64,000 nucleotides of DNA from Pseudorasbora parva (GCF_024679245.1 NC_090188.1:39425992-39489991); one strand, 5' to 3'; positions 21,780 through 32,171 are shown, numbered from the stretch's first letter. Notes: a model not told the origin generated them from the sequence alone. Translations and numbers: made by a program.

Positions 21780-22730
21780 TCTGTGGTCTATGGTACTGTG
21801 GTATCTGGCACCAAGATTTTAGCAGCAGATCCTTTGAGTCCTGTAAGTCTCAAGGTCGGGCCTCCATTGATTGGACTTGTTTGTTCAGTACATCCCAAAG
21901 ATGATCGATTGAACTGAGATCTGGAGAATTTGGAGGCCAAGTCAACTCCTCACACTCTAAAAAATGCTGGGTTAAAAACAACCCAAGTTGGGTTGAAAAT
22001 GCACCGACCCAACAATTGAGTTGTTTTAACCCAATGGTTGAGTTGTTTTAACCCAGTGGTTGAGTTGTTTTAACCCAGTGGTTGGGTTAAATGTTGCTTA
22101 AGACAACCCAATTGCTGGGTAAGAACAACTCAACCATTGGGTTAAAACAACCCAATTGTTGGGTCGGTGCATTTTCAACCCAACTTGGGTTGTTTTTAAC
22201 CCAGCATTTTTTAGAGTGCAAATTCGTTATTGTGCTCCTCAAACATTCCTGAACCATTTTTGCTTTGTGGCAGGAGCATTATCCTGAGCCAGAGCCACCA
22301 GGGAATATGGTTTCCATGAAAGGCTGAACATGGTCTGCAACAATGCTTGGGTAAGTGATACGTGTCAAAGTAACATCCACATGGATGGAGGACCCAAGGT
22401 TTCCCAGCAGAACATTGCCCAAAGCATCACACTGCCTCCGCCGGCTCGCCTTCTTCCCATAGTGCATCCTGGGGCCATGTGTTCCCCAGGTAAGCTACGC
22501 ACCCGGCCATCCATATGATGTAAAAGAAAATGTGATTCATCAGACCAGGCCACCTTCTTCCATTGCTCCGTGGTCCAGTTCTGATGCTCACGTGCCACTG
22601 TTGGTGCTTTCGGCGGTGGACAGGGGTCAGCATGGGCACCCTGACTGGTCTGCAGCTATGCAGCCCCATACGCAACAAAATACGATGCACTGTGTATTCT
22701 GACACTTTTCTATAAGAACCAGCCTTAACT
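21780..22730 (-). pseudogene. Tc1-like transposase relic, frameshifted and split by a MITE
   Basis: Reading the minus strand, fragments give SEYTVHRILLRMGLHS and PMLTPVHRRKHQQW. After a frameshift follow REHQNWTTEQWKKVAWSDES, DGRVRSLPGEHMAPG and GGGSVMLWAMFCWETLGP. The C-terminal block LTWPPNSPDL (D of the DDE triad region) with LWDVLNKQV lies at about 21800-21945. This is a Tc1/mariner transposase, inactive because of the frameshift, the MITE insertion at 21953-22218 and stops. The terminal repeats were not found. Confidence 0.82.
21953..22218. mobile_element. near-perfect palindromic MITE inserted in the Tc1 relic
   Basis: The ends are CACTCTAAAAAATGCTGGGT and ACCCAGCATTTTTTAGAGTG. Arms of about 95 bp are almost fully complementary, separated by tandem AACCCAGTGGTTGAGTTGTT units. 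Removing it with one CA (21951-21952 or 22219-22220) restores the expected transposase codons around EFEELTW, which suggests a 2-bp target duplication. Confidence 0.78.
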
Positions 22731-23285
22731 TCTTAAGCAATTTAAGCTACAGTAGCTCGTCTGTTCGATCTGACCACCAAGGCTAGCCTTCACTCCCCAC
22801 GTGCATCAATGAGCCTTGGCCACCCTGACCCTGTCGGCATTTCACCACTGTTCCTGGAGCACTTTTGACATTGATACTGACCACTGCAGACCGGAAACAC
22901 CCCACAAGACCTGCAATTATATATGTTATATATAGTTATAGCTGCCTAATATAGCCCACCCACTAACAGGTGCCATGATAGAGAGATACTTCTCCATCTT
23001 TATCACTGCATCAATAGGAAGATGAAGTTCCAAGTGTCCAAAACATAGGGAACACTGATCACCATAATGGTGAGTTAAAACAAAAACATTTTAGGAAAAT
23101 CAACATCAGTTTCTGAAGTCAGCTTATATGATCAGTGAATGCAAACAGAGAAAAATAATAAATCCATGAGTTAAATGTCCATTAAGAATTGCCCTGCCTC
23201 AAAAACGTTTTTTTGCTTGACAAAATGGCACTCCAAAAAAGCTAAGAAAAAAACAAACAATCAATTGATCTTAACTTGGGTTCTT
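22730..23285. repeat. interspersed repeat of unknown class
   Basis: The text includes CCACTGCAGACCGGAAACAC and CCACCCACTAACAGGTGCC, motifs I recognise as recurrent in fish genomes. It probably belongs to a DNA-transposon end or its flank. No coding capacity was recovered. Confidence 0.35.
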
Positions 23286-23814
23286 TAAGTACTGTAAAAA
23301 AAAGAAAGAAAAAAAGCCCAAAAATGAAATGTATATCAATAATGACTCACCCTAATGTCATTCTACACCTGCAAGACCTCCATTCATCTTCATAACAGTT
23401 TAAGATATTTTATATTTAGTTTGAGAGCTTTCTGTCCCTCCATTGAAAATGTATGTACAGTCCATGTCCAGAAGGACCAGAAAGGTAATAAAAACATCAT
23501 CAAAGTAGTCCATGTGACATCAGTTGGTTAGTCAGAATTTTTTGAAGCATTGAAAATACATTTTGGTCCTAAAATAACAAAAACTACGACTTTATTCAGC
23601 ATTGTCTTCCCTTCCGGATCTGTTTTCAATCCGCTATCGTGACGACACAGTGACGCTGCTGACATGTTATCTGGTGCGCCTGTGTATTCGGGGTCAAATA
23701 AATATGGCTGAGCAAAAAAATTACTTTTTTATATATTTCTTACTCTGTCTCGAAATCCTTAGACATATTTGAAAAGGTTGTTTTGTTACAGCGTGCGTCT
23801 CCCTCAAACTATAA

Positions 23815-24350
23815 GGCCAGCAGCCATATCAGACCTGTAGCCCACTGAAGCTAAGCAGGGCTGAGCCTGGTCAGTCCCTGGATGGGAGACCAACTGGGAA
23901 AACCAGGTTGCTTCTGGTAGAGGTGTTAGTGAGGCCAGCAGGGGGCGCTCACCCTGGGGTCTGTGTGGGTCCTAACACCCCAGTATAGTGATGGGGACAC
24001 TGTACTGACCAAAGAGCACTGTCCTTTGGATGAGACGTTAAACCGAGGTCCCGACTCTCTGTGGTCATTAAAAATCCCAGGATGTCCTTCCATTAAGAGT
24101 AGGGGTGTAACCTCGGCATCCTGGCCAAATTTGCCCACTGGCCCCTGTCCATCATGGCCTCCTAATAATCCCCATATCCTGATTGGCTTTATCACTCGGT
24201 CTCCTCTCCACCAATCAGCTGGTGTGTGGTGAGCGTTCTGGCGCAATATGGCTGCCGTCGCATCATCCAAGTGGATGCTGCACATTGGTGGTGGTTGTGG
24301 AGAAAAGCGCTGTATAAATGTAATGAATTATTATTTTTATTATTATAAAC
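23815..24350 (+). mobile_element. SINE3-type retroposon (5S rRNA-derived head)
   Basis: The head (about 23815-23915) carries 5S rRNA landmarks: GAAGCTAAGCAGGG, CCTGGTCAGT, GGATGGGAGACC and CTGGGAAAACCAGGTTGCT. These include the internal pol III control region. The body follows, and the tail ends AGCGCTGTATAAATGTAATG with AT-rich repeats. The SINE3 class from zebrafish has this design, with a tail shared with CR1-like LINEs. It is not a functional 5S gene, since the 5S end is missing and a long body follows. Confidence 0.85.
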
Positions 24351-24517
24351 AAAGCTTGGACGCACCAGAAAACACATCAGCAGCATCAATGCGGACTCCT
24401 GAACACGGACTGACAACAGACCCGGAAGACAAGACAATGCTGAATAAAGTAAAAAATATGTATATTTTTGAACCAAAATGTATTTACGATGCTTCAAAAA
24501 CTTCTAACTACTACTTA

Positions 24518-24540
24518 GATGATGATGATGACGATGATGT

Positions 24541-24594
<54 letters not shown>
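24518..24594. repeat. (GAT)n microsatellite
   Basis: About 25 imperfect GAT units, read as poly-Asp in one frame. It lies inside the TTAA-type MITE. Confidence 0.95.
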
Positions 24595-24598
<4 letters not shown>

Positions 24599-24785
24599 AT
24601 TACTTTTCTGGACACGGACAGTATACCGTAAAATATATTTTCAATGGAGGGACAGAAAGCTCTCGGACCAAATATAAAATATCTTAAACTGTTTGAAGAT
24701 GAACGCAGGTCTTACTGGTGTGGAACGACATGAGGGTGAGTCATTAATGACATAATTTGCATTTTTGCATGAACTAACCCTTTAA

Positions 24786-26834
24786 GCAAAGTTCTGTTGG
24801 ATTTTACAGTGTGTGAGAAAGACATTTCATACCACTAAAGCAAAGATACAATGCAGTCTGCTGTTTTTATGTATATGTTTTGGTTTAACTGCTTTGAACT
24901 TTGGCTAAATAAATGAGCCCTCTCTGTTTTGGCAGGGTTCATCGGTGGCGCTGTAATGGTTCATAATTCCATGCAATAAACGCCAATTAACGTGATCACT
25001 TCTGCGGTGCGCCTGGGAAATTAATGTGGTGTGTATAGCGGCTACAAGTGATTATGCTGACGGAGGGACAGAGGCAATAAGAGTTTCCATGGAAGCAATT
25101 GGTGAAATGTTTTGAGCGGGAACCCCATCTAGCCATACGAGCGTCTTGTGCACAAGGCAATGGGACACGACTGGAAGACAACCCTAGACTGGGAAACGAC
25201 TGTTACACAAAGCGAAAAGCCAGCTTTGTTCTAGGAAAATGTTTGTCATTCGAGACGTTTCCAGTGTATTATTGCTTCACAGTTATGTCATTAAATATTT
25301 TAGTGCCAGACAGGATAACACTGTGTTGATAATATACACAAACCATTACTCTCACGGCAGTCAAAGGACATTATACGGAAGCTTGGACAGTCATGGCTTC
25401 ATATTAATGTGATAAGATTTTTCTTAATGTACCCCGTAAATATGCCACATACGGTAACCACATTTATGCATAAATAACACGATGTCTTTATGTTTATGCA
25501 ATAATCAAGCTGGAAAGTTTTACTGCACACATCAATATTGTATAATTTATATATATAGATAGCATTTTCACTGTCAAATTGTGTTACTTACTGTTTTAGT
25601 GGAAGGTAGCAAAATCTGACAATTTAGGACAAATTCACTGAACACCGGCCATAAGTTGGAACCGGACGTTTTTTGCTCCAAACATATGGTCGGCAACCGG
25701 TTTTTAGTTTTATTTTGGCCGATCTCTATTCCAGACATGCACACAAACTGCACTGCAATCATTTCCCAAAACGTCATATGTGTGGAAAGTCTGTAAGCAG
25801 GACGGTAACACACACAGGCCAGAGACGGGATATGGTGAAGACGGACAGAAAGAAGAGAACACAGGCATGCCTGCAGAGCAACCTCACAATGCTCGAAATA
25901 TAGGACGAAAAATAAAAATAATGACGTGTGCGCGTTTATATCAATGTATCTTTGACTGTCTTCAGAAAAGTTTCAATGGCCTTTTCTTTTCCTCTTATAA
26001 ACTGTGCTGCTCTGCTTTGTGTACCGTCACAAAGGAAACACAATTGCTGCTGTTCTATAAGCGCCACCTACTGTCAGATAGTGAATTTGCATCATTCAGT
26101 CTATCTGATGTTTTTGTTTTGTGAAGGTGTCTTACATATCATATGTTTATTGAAATGATTCAAGCTCATTTAAAAACGGCATATGCGGCAAAGCATCTTT
26201 GTTTGGAAACTTTGTTGAAAAATGCCGTATTTGCCAGTAGTTTCAAAAGGCTGAAGATTTTAGTTTTAAGTGCTGATACTTACAATGTGTTGTGTTCCCT
26301 GACAGTATTTAAGGAATGAAGTCATGTGTCATGTGTTTTCTGTCGCTCATTTAGAATCGGAATTAGTGATGTTCGATTGGTGAATCAGGTTCAATCAGGT
26401 TCCTCGGGGTAACAAGTTTTTGTTTTATACTACATAAATATTGAATTATCATTTTAGAGGTCCAATACTTGAGAAAGGAAAGACATTTAAACCTTCACTA
26501 CATTTGAAAGACAAATATCCTACTTTTTACTCCACTATATTTCTATCTAGGTCCTCAAAGTCGAAAGTCATTTCTGTAGCCACTATGAAAGTCAGTGGAT
26601 GATTTTTTCTTTCTTTCTTGAAACCTTTCAGGAATCACTCTTGTAGGGTCTTGTGAAGTTCAATGATTTCCCAGCATTTTTTATATGAAGACGGATGTCA
26701 AAATACTAATTTTGCCGAGTATTCTCATAAACAAAGTTGATGATGTCTAATGTGAAAATAAACAGTTGGGAGAATATCAGATGTGTATTAGTATATTAGA
26801 TCTGTGCATTCGGCCTTAAAGTAAAAGCCGCTTT
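24786..26834. other. intergenic, no gene recognised
   Basis: Short open frames (for example 25573-26158) show no domain. Segment 26460-26660 has TACTTTTTACTCCACTATAT, resembling a common fish repeat. A T-run lies near 26866-26876. Confidence 0.4.
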
Positions 26835-27040
26835 TTAACCACTTCAGCTCTGCAGCACATTTAGCATTTTTTTTTTTGAGAATTAGGAATATCTGAATTT
26901 AAAAGAGCGCCCTACCCACATACATTGGAGTAAATTGATAAAAATTGTCTCATTTTACAGAAAACTCTAAATTTTAAATTCTAAATTTTAATATATTGCA
27001 CATATTTTATTGTATCTATTCACAATCTTATGATCAACAT

Positions 27041-27421
27041 TGTAGTAAAGTTCGATATAAGGAGGAAGGAAGAGGACACGGGGTCGGCTGGACGGTTGAT
27101 GCTTGTCTCTTTATTTTCTCAATAACTTGTCAACCCACACAGTAATGTGTGAAATCTCATAAACACGATCTCTCGATCACTTCCGGGTCGGCACTTCCGG
27201 CTTCCGGTTACTCAGTCTCTGAAAGGGGGGTTTCGCATCAACCGTCCGGGTTCTCTCTCTCCTCGATCTCCGGTTCCACTGCTGTTTTATCCCCTCTCCG
27301 CGCTCATTACTAGAACAAGAGACAGGTGTTATTAATCTGCTTCCAACCCACTCACGTACCGCTTGTCCCGCGGCTCTCTCTCCCGCTGCAGACCTCGCTG
27401 AACCACGCCCCCCTTGCCACA
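27041..27421 (-). repeat. 3' LTR of the Gmr1-type element
   Basis: 381 bp, same sequence as the 5' LTR. A TATA-like ATAAAA is at 27290-27285 and the AATAAA signal at 27115-27110. The long gag-pol frame runs about 90 bp into this LTR before its stop. Confidence 0.95.
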
Positions 27422-30400
27422 TACCCCCACCGCCCGACTCAGGCCGGGGAGCCGTCCGGCCTGCAGCCCCCCCCCCCCCCCCCCATTTCTGGAGAGGAAG
27501 TCGGCCACAGCCATCTGAGCACCCGGCCTGTGGACCACCTGGAACTTAAAAGGCTGAAGAGCTAGATACCAACGGGTGATCCGCGCGTTGGTATCCTTCA
27601 TGCGGTGGAGCCACTGGAGAGGAGCGTGGTCCGAACAGAGGGTGAACTCCCGCCCCAGAAGGTAATAGCGGAGGGTGAGAACGGCCCACCTGATGGCAAG
27701 GCACTCTTTTTCAATGGTGCTGTACTTAGCCTCTCTCTTCGAGAGCTTACGGCTAATGTACAGCACCGGACGCTCTCCCCCCTCCACCTCCTGGGCCAGG
27801 ACTGCGCCCAGCCCCCTGTCCGACGCGTCAGTCTGCAACAGAAAAGGGAGAGAAAAGTCAGGGGAGTGTAAAAGCGGCCCGCCACATAGAGCAGCCTTAA
27901 CTCGGGTGAAGGCCTGCTGGCACGGCTCCGTCCATTGGACCGTATCTGGTAGCCCCTTTTTAGTAAGGTCAGTCAGAGGGCTGGTGAGGTCCAAATAATT
28001 TGGTATAAACCGTCTATAATATCCTGCCAGCCCCAAGAACTGCCTTACCTCCTTTTTGGTCTTGGGCCTCGGGCAGGTCGCAATTGCGGCGGTCTTATCA
28101 ATTTGGGGACGCACCTGCCCATGACCCAAGTGGAAGCCCAGATACCTTACCTCCACCCGCCCAATTGCACACTTCTTCGGGTTGGCCGTGAGCCCCGCTC
28201 CCCTCAACGACCTCAAGACCGCCCGGACATGCTGCATATGCCGCTGCCAATCGTGACTGTAAATCACGATGTCGTCCAGGTAGGCAGCAGCATATGCGGC
28301 ATGGGGACGCAAAATCCTGTCCATGAGGCGCTGGAAGGTAGCGGGTGCCCCGAACAAGCCGAAGGGAAGCGTGACGAATTGGTGCAATCCGAACGGCGTG
28401 GTGAAGGCTGTTTTTTCTTTGGACAATGGAGACAAGGGGATCTGCCAATAGCCCTTCGTTAAGTCCAATGTCGAATAAAATCGAGCCGTGCCCAGCCGAT
28501 CAAGCAACTCGTCAACCCGCGGCATTGGATACGCGTCGAATTTCGACACTGCGTTCACCTTGCGGTAGTCCACACAGAACCTGACCGAGCCGTCGGTTTT
28601 AGGGACCAAAACGATCGGGCTCGCCCAGTCACTGTTGGACTCCTCTATTACTCCCATATCGAGCATTGCCCCTAATTCTTCCTGAACTACTTTTTTTTTG
28701 TGTTCAGGTAAACGATACGGCCGGCTGCGAACTACCACGCCCGGCTCGGTCTCGATATGGTGCTGAATTAAGTCGGTACGTCCCGGTAGGGGCGAGAACA
28801 CGTCGGCGAATTCCGCCTGTAGTTTTGAGAGATCAGTGAGTTGGGACGGTGAGAGGTGATCTCCCCCAGGGGCCAGTGCGACCGATTGTGCTTTGATGCT
28901 CGCCTCTGGCCCGAGATCATCCTCTCCCCCGATCACCGTCGCCAACAACACTGATTCGACCTCATTCCATTTCTTCAGGAGATTGAGGTGATATATTTGC
29001 CGTGCCCCGTTCCTATCGGACCGTATCACTTCATAATCGAGGTCTCCAACCTGTCGTGCGACCTCAAACGGCCCCTGCCACTTCGACATTAATTTAGAGC
29101 TCGATGTAGGGAGTAATACGAGCACTTTCTCTCCCGGTGTGAATTTGCGTAGTCTCGTACCCCTGTTATACGACCGGCTTTGGCGGTCCTGGGCTTGCAA
29201 CAAATTCTCCCTAGATAGCCGCCCCAAGGTGTGGAGTTTTGTTCGCAAGTCCAGCACATATTGAATTTCGTTTTTGGCCAAAGAAGGCCCCTCCTCCCAA
29301 GTTTCTCGTAGGACGTCCAGCACCCCCCGGGGCTGTCGTCCGTAGAGAAGCTCGAAGGGGGAAAACCCCGTGGAGGCTTGCGGGACCTCCCGCACAGCGA
29401 ATAAGAGGGGTTCTAACCACCGATCCCAATTTTTGGCGTCTTCCTGTACGAATTTACGGATCATGGATTTAAGAGTGCGATTAAATCGTTCGACCAAGCC
29501 GTCTGTTTGTGGGTGATAGACGCTTGTCCGAATCGATTTGATGCCCAATAACCCGTATAATTCGCTTAACGTGCGTGACATAAACGCCGTGCCTTGATCA
29601 GTGAGGATTTCCTTCGGAATCCCCACTCGGGAGATTAAACGAAACAGTGCGTCCGCAACACTCTTCGCCGAGATGTTGCGGAGAGCCACTGCTTCCGGAT
29701 ATCGTGTGGCGTAGTCCACGATAACTAGCGCAAAACGATGTCCGCGTGCGGATCGCTCTAATGGCCCGATGAGGTCCATCGCAATTCTCTCGAAGGGGAC
29801 CTGCATTAATGGAAGGGGGCGCAATGGCGCTTTTGGGGAGGCCAGGGGATTCACCAACTGACATTCAGGACAAGACGCGCACCACCTGCGCACATTGTCG
29901 TGAATGCCTGGCCAAAAAAATCGGGTCATTAAACGATTCAGCGTGGCCGCCTGTCCCAGGTGGCCCGCCATTGGGTTAGAGTGAGCCGCCTGGAAAAGCA
30001 TTTCCCGGCGGCTCTTTGGTACTAACAACTGGGTTGTATCCACTTTTGTCTGAGCGTCTTGGGTCACTCGATACAACCTATCCTTAATTATGGCAAAATA
30101 AGGATACGTGACGGGCAAGGCGGGTTGAAGGGACTGACCGTCGATCGTGCGGACCTGTTGGAAAGCATGTTTTAGGGTATCGTCTTGAGACTGCTCCAGA
30201 GGGAAGTCATCGCGGTCCGAGAGAATCAGTCTCTCGACCCCGCTCGGTTCCTCTGAAGCAGTTCCCGAGGGTCCCGTATCAGTCTCGCCAACCTGCACTC
30301 GCACCGCCCCGTTCCTAGCCTTGTTCCCCCAAGCGGCATCCGCGCATATCGACCCCAATAACGCCGGAAAGGCGGGCCAATTCGTCCCCAGAATTAGCGG

Positions 30401-31747
30401 ATGCCGGAGGTGGGGACTAACCGCCACCTCAACACTATGATTTTCTCCCCTAAACTGTATCGTGACTGGGACAACCGGATATTCCACCACATCCCCGTGC
30501 ACACACCGCACCTTAACCATGCGGCTTGTATCCAATGCCCCAGGCTGCATCAGGCTTTGATGGATCGAGGTTTGGTTACAGCCTGAATCTACCAAGGCCT
30601 GATATGTACCCCCCTTGATACTCACAGGAACTTGGTACTCTCCTGCTTGATCAGGGGTGGTCCGCTGAACGTCCGGGACCCGGATCATTGTCCCGATGTC
30701 CATCATTGGACATCGGTCCACAAAATGGTCCGGGTCGCCGCACCGCCAGCAGGCCAGCCCAGGCCTGCCCGCCGCCCCTGCGGCGGGGAGTGGGTTGGAA
30801 TATGAGCGTGGAGGGGGGGTGGAACCGGAACCGTTATCCCCGCCCGACCCTAGCAGCCCCGCCCCCCTGGGCGGGGCCCTCGAACTCCCGTACTGCCCTG
30901 GGCCCATTCCACCCCGACCTCTGGGGGGAATGCGAGGGGGCCCTGGAGGGCGGGACCTAGGGAGAGGGACAGGGTGAGAAGGAGAGACAGAGGGGGGAGA
31001 GAGAGAGGGAGAGGTTAGTCGGGGTTCGCCGACCCCCGGGCACGCCACCAGATGGTCCTCCGCCAGGTTGATGGCCGTCGTCAGCGACGTGGGCCGGTGG
31101 CACTGGACCCACTCGGCGGTCTTCTTAGGTAGCCGAGTGATGAACTGCTCCAGTACCACCAGATCGACGATGTGGTCCACGTCGCTTCCACCGGCCAATA
31201 GCCATTTGCGGCAGGCGTCCCGGAGCTGGTGGGCCATCGCGAAGGGCCGGCCGGTCTCCCCCCACTCCAGCGAGCGGAACCGCTGACGGTGCTGTTCGGG
31301 GGTCCGACCGACCCGCTGGATGATGGCCCTCTTCAGATCTTCGTAATCCAGGAGGTTCGCCACCGGCAGTTGTTGGGCGGCCGCCTGGGCTTCTCCGGTG
31401 AGCAGTGGAATAAGGCGCACCGGCCACTGTGCCCGGGGCCACCCGCAGGCCTCCGCTGCTTTTTGAAACAGATCAATGAAGGCCTCGGGATCGTCTTGTG
31501 GCCCCATCTTGTGTAGGGGCACGTGGACCGGTGCGCTGGCGAGCCCGGCGGCTTCGGTGCAAACCTCCCGGTCTATCCAGCTCCGGAACCTCTCGCGGTC
31601 CTCTTGCTGGCCGCGGACGATGGCCTCGAATCGGCGCTCCTGGTCCGCCCGCAGCTCCAGCATGGACTGATGTTGTTCCTGGTGGAGGGCCGCGAGAGAG
31701 GTGATAATGTCCGCAAACGGCGTGGCGGAGGGCGTTGGTGTAGTCAT
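27332..31747 (-). CDS. Gag-Pol polyprotein, Gmr1-type (Gag-PR-IN-RT-RH)
   Basis: One uninterrupted 1,471-residue frame. Residues about 20-65 are helical and charged. Residues about 149-234 resemble a SCAN domain (EQHRQRFRSL, LRDACRKWLL, VVLEQFITRLP, AEWVQCHRP). A CCHC knuckle CWRCGDPDHFVDRC is at 333-346 and the protease LVDSGCNQTS near 385-394. The integrase HHCC finger is at about 588-625, and the core acidic residues lie in MDLIGP (about 657), LTDQGTAF (about 717) and VERFNR (about 752). The reverse transcriptase has YLDDIVIY near 1159, and RNase H has TDASDRGLG (about 1305) and SDHAPLQWL (about 1372). All key residues seen are present. A G-homopolymer (C-run at 27469-27484 on +) and the LTR are read in frame at the end, so the last 50 or so residues may not be native. 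Confidence 0.93.
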   Translation of the reverse strand: MTTPTPSATPFADIITSLAALHQEQHQSMLELRADQERRFEAIVRGQQEDRERFRSWIDREVCTEAAGLASAPVHVPLHKMGPQDDPEAFIDLFQKAAEACGWPRAQWPVRLIPLLTGEAQAAAQQLPVANLLDYEDLKRAIIQRVGRTPEQHRQRFRSLEWGETGRPFAMAHQLRDACRKWLLAGGSDVDHIVDLVVLEQFITRLPKKTAEWVQCHRPTSLTTAINLAEDHLVACPGVGEPRLTSPSLSPPSVSPSHPVPLPRSRPPGPPRIPPRGRGGMGPGQYGSSRAPPRGAGLLGSGGDNGSGSTPPPRSYSNPLPAAGAAGRPGLACWRCGDPDHFVDRCPMMDIGTMIRVPDVQRTTPDQAGEYQVPVSIKGGTYQALVDSGCNQTSIHQSLMQPGALDTSRMVKVRCVHGDVVEYPVVPVTIQFRGENHSVEVAVSPHLRHPLILGTNWPAFPALLGSICADAAWGNKARNGAVRVQVGETDTGPSGTASEEPSGVERLILSDRDDFPLEQSQDDTLKHAFQQVRTIDGQSLQPALPVTYPYFAIIKDRLYRVTQDAQTKVDTTQLLVPKSRREMLFQAAHSNPMAGHLGQAATLNRLMTRFFWPGIHDNVRRWCASCPECQLVNPLASPKAPLRPLPLMQVPFERIAMDLIGPLERSARGHRFALVIVDYATRYPEAVALRNISAKSVADALFRLISRVGIPKEILTDQGTAFMSRTLSELYGLLGIKSIRTSVYHPQTDGLVERFNRTLKSMIRKFVQEDAKNWDRWLEPLLFAVREVPQASTGFSPFELLYGRQPRGVLDVLRETWEEGPSLAKNEIQYVLDLRTKLHTLGRLSRENLLQAQDRQSRSYNRGTRLRKFTPGEKVLVLLPTSSSKLMSKWQGPFEVARQVGDLDYEVIRSDRNGARQIYHLNLLKKWNEVESVLLATVIGGEDDLGPEASIKAQSVALAPGGDHLSPSQLTDLSKLQAEFADVFSPLPGRTDLIQHHIETEPGVVVRSRPYRLPEHKKKVVQEELGAMLDMGVIEESNSDWASPIVLVPKTDGSVRFCVDYRKVNAVSKFDAYPMPRVDELLDRLGTARFYSTLDLTKGYWQIPLSPLSKEKTAFTTPFGLHQFVTLPFGLFGAPATFQRLMDRILRPHAAYAAAYLDDIVIYSHDWQRHMQHVRAVLRSLRGAGLTANPKKCAIGRVEVRYLGFHLGHGQVRPQIDKTAAIATCPRPKTKKEVRQFLGLAGYYRRFIPNYLDLTSPLTDLTKKGLPDTVQWTEPCQQAFTRVKAALCGGPLLHSPDFSLPFLLQTDASDRGLGAVLAQEVEGGERPVLYISRKLSKREAKYSTIEKECLAIRWAVLTLRYYLLGREFTLCSDHAPLQWLHRMKDTNARITRWYLALQPFKFQVVHRPGAQMAVADFLSRNGGGGGGLQAGRLPGLSRAVGVCGKGGVVQRGLQREREPRDKRYVSGLEAD

Positions 31748-31770
31748 GGCGGCGGCGCGGTCCTACTTCC

Positions 31771-31789
31771 TCCCGGGTTTTCGGCACCA
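31771..31789 (-). promoter_or_regulatory. primer binding site, tRNA-Phe-like
   Basis: Immediately inside the 5' LTR the minus strand reads TGGTGCCGAAAACCCGGGA. The 3' end of tRNA-Phe would pair with TGGTGCCGAAACCCGGGA, so the match is full except for one extra A. Priming from tRNA-Phe is an inference. Confidence 0.65.
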
Positions 31790-31790
31790 C

Positions 31791-32171
31791 TGTAGTAAAG
31801 TTCGATATAAGGAGGAAGGAAGAGGACACGGGGTCGGCTGGACGGTTGATGCTTGTCTCTTTATTTTCTCAATAACTTGTCAACCCACACAGTAATGTGT
31901 GAAATCTCATAAACACGATCTCTCGATCACTTCCGGGTCGGCACTTCCGGCTTCCGGTTACTCAGTCTCTGAAAGGGGGGTTTCGCATCAACCGTCCGGG
32001 TTCTCTCTCTCCTCGATCTCCGGTTCCACTGCTGTTTTATCCCCTCTCCGCGCTCATTACTAGAACAAGAGACAGGTGTTATTAATCTGCTTCCAACCCA
32101 CTCACGTACCGCTTGTCCCGCGGCTCTCTCTCCCGCTGCAGACCTCGCTGAACCACGCCCCCCTTGCCACA
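31791..32171 (-). repeat. 5' LTR of the Gmr1-type element
   Basis: It reads TG...CA on the element's own strand. A TATA-like ATAAAA lies at 32040-32035 and AATAAA at 31865-31860, giving a plausible U3-R-U5 layout. It appears identical to the copy at 27041-27421. Confidence 0.95.

Larger units (their letters stand above)
23320..24781. mobile_element. TTAA-type MITE with long inverted arms, host of SINE3
   Basis: The left arm (about 23333-23640) and right arm (about 24400-24781) are inverted copies. Examples are GTTTAAGATATTTTATATTT against AAATATAAAATATCTTAAAC, and TTTCTGTCCCTCCATTGAAA against its complement. The right end is CTAACCCT followed by TTAA (24782-24785). The left terminus is degraded, so the left boundary is approximate. 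The centre holds a SINE and a (GAT)n tract. Confidence 0.65.
27041..32171 (-). mobile_element. complete Gmr1-type Ty3/gypsy LTR retrotransposon
   Basis: Length is 5,131 bp, on the minus strand, with a perfect 5-bp target duplication AACAT (27036-27040 and 32172-32176). The two 381-bp LTRs were compared base by base and look identical, so the insertion is recent. Landmarks in transcript order are 5' LTR 32171-31791, a tRNA-Phe-like primer site next to it, one long gag-pol frame, a purine-rich tract at about 27434-27422, and 3' LTR 27421-27041. The pol order is protease, integrase, reverse transcriptase, RNase H. That order is known in the Gmr1 group of deuterostome gypsy elements and differs from ordinary gypsy, where integrase is last. 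Confidence 0.95.

Noticed and set aside
23815..23915. 5S rRNA gene
   Set aside because: The 5S-like text is diverged, lacks a proper 3' end and continues into a SINE3 body and tail.
27177..27422. 81-codon frame present in both LTRs as a separate gene
   Set aside because: It is identical in both LTRs because the LTRs are identical; no known domain supports coding.
30688..31895. Several plus-strand frames of 60-95 codons
   Set aside because: They are shadows of the GC-rich gag-pol frame and the LTR.
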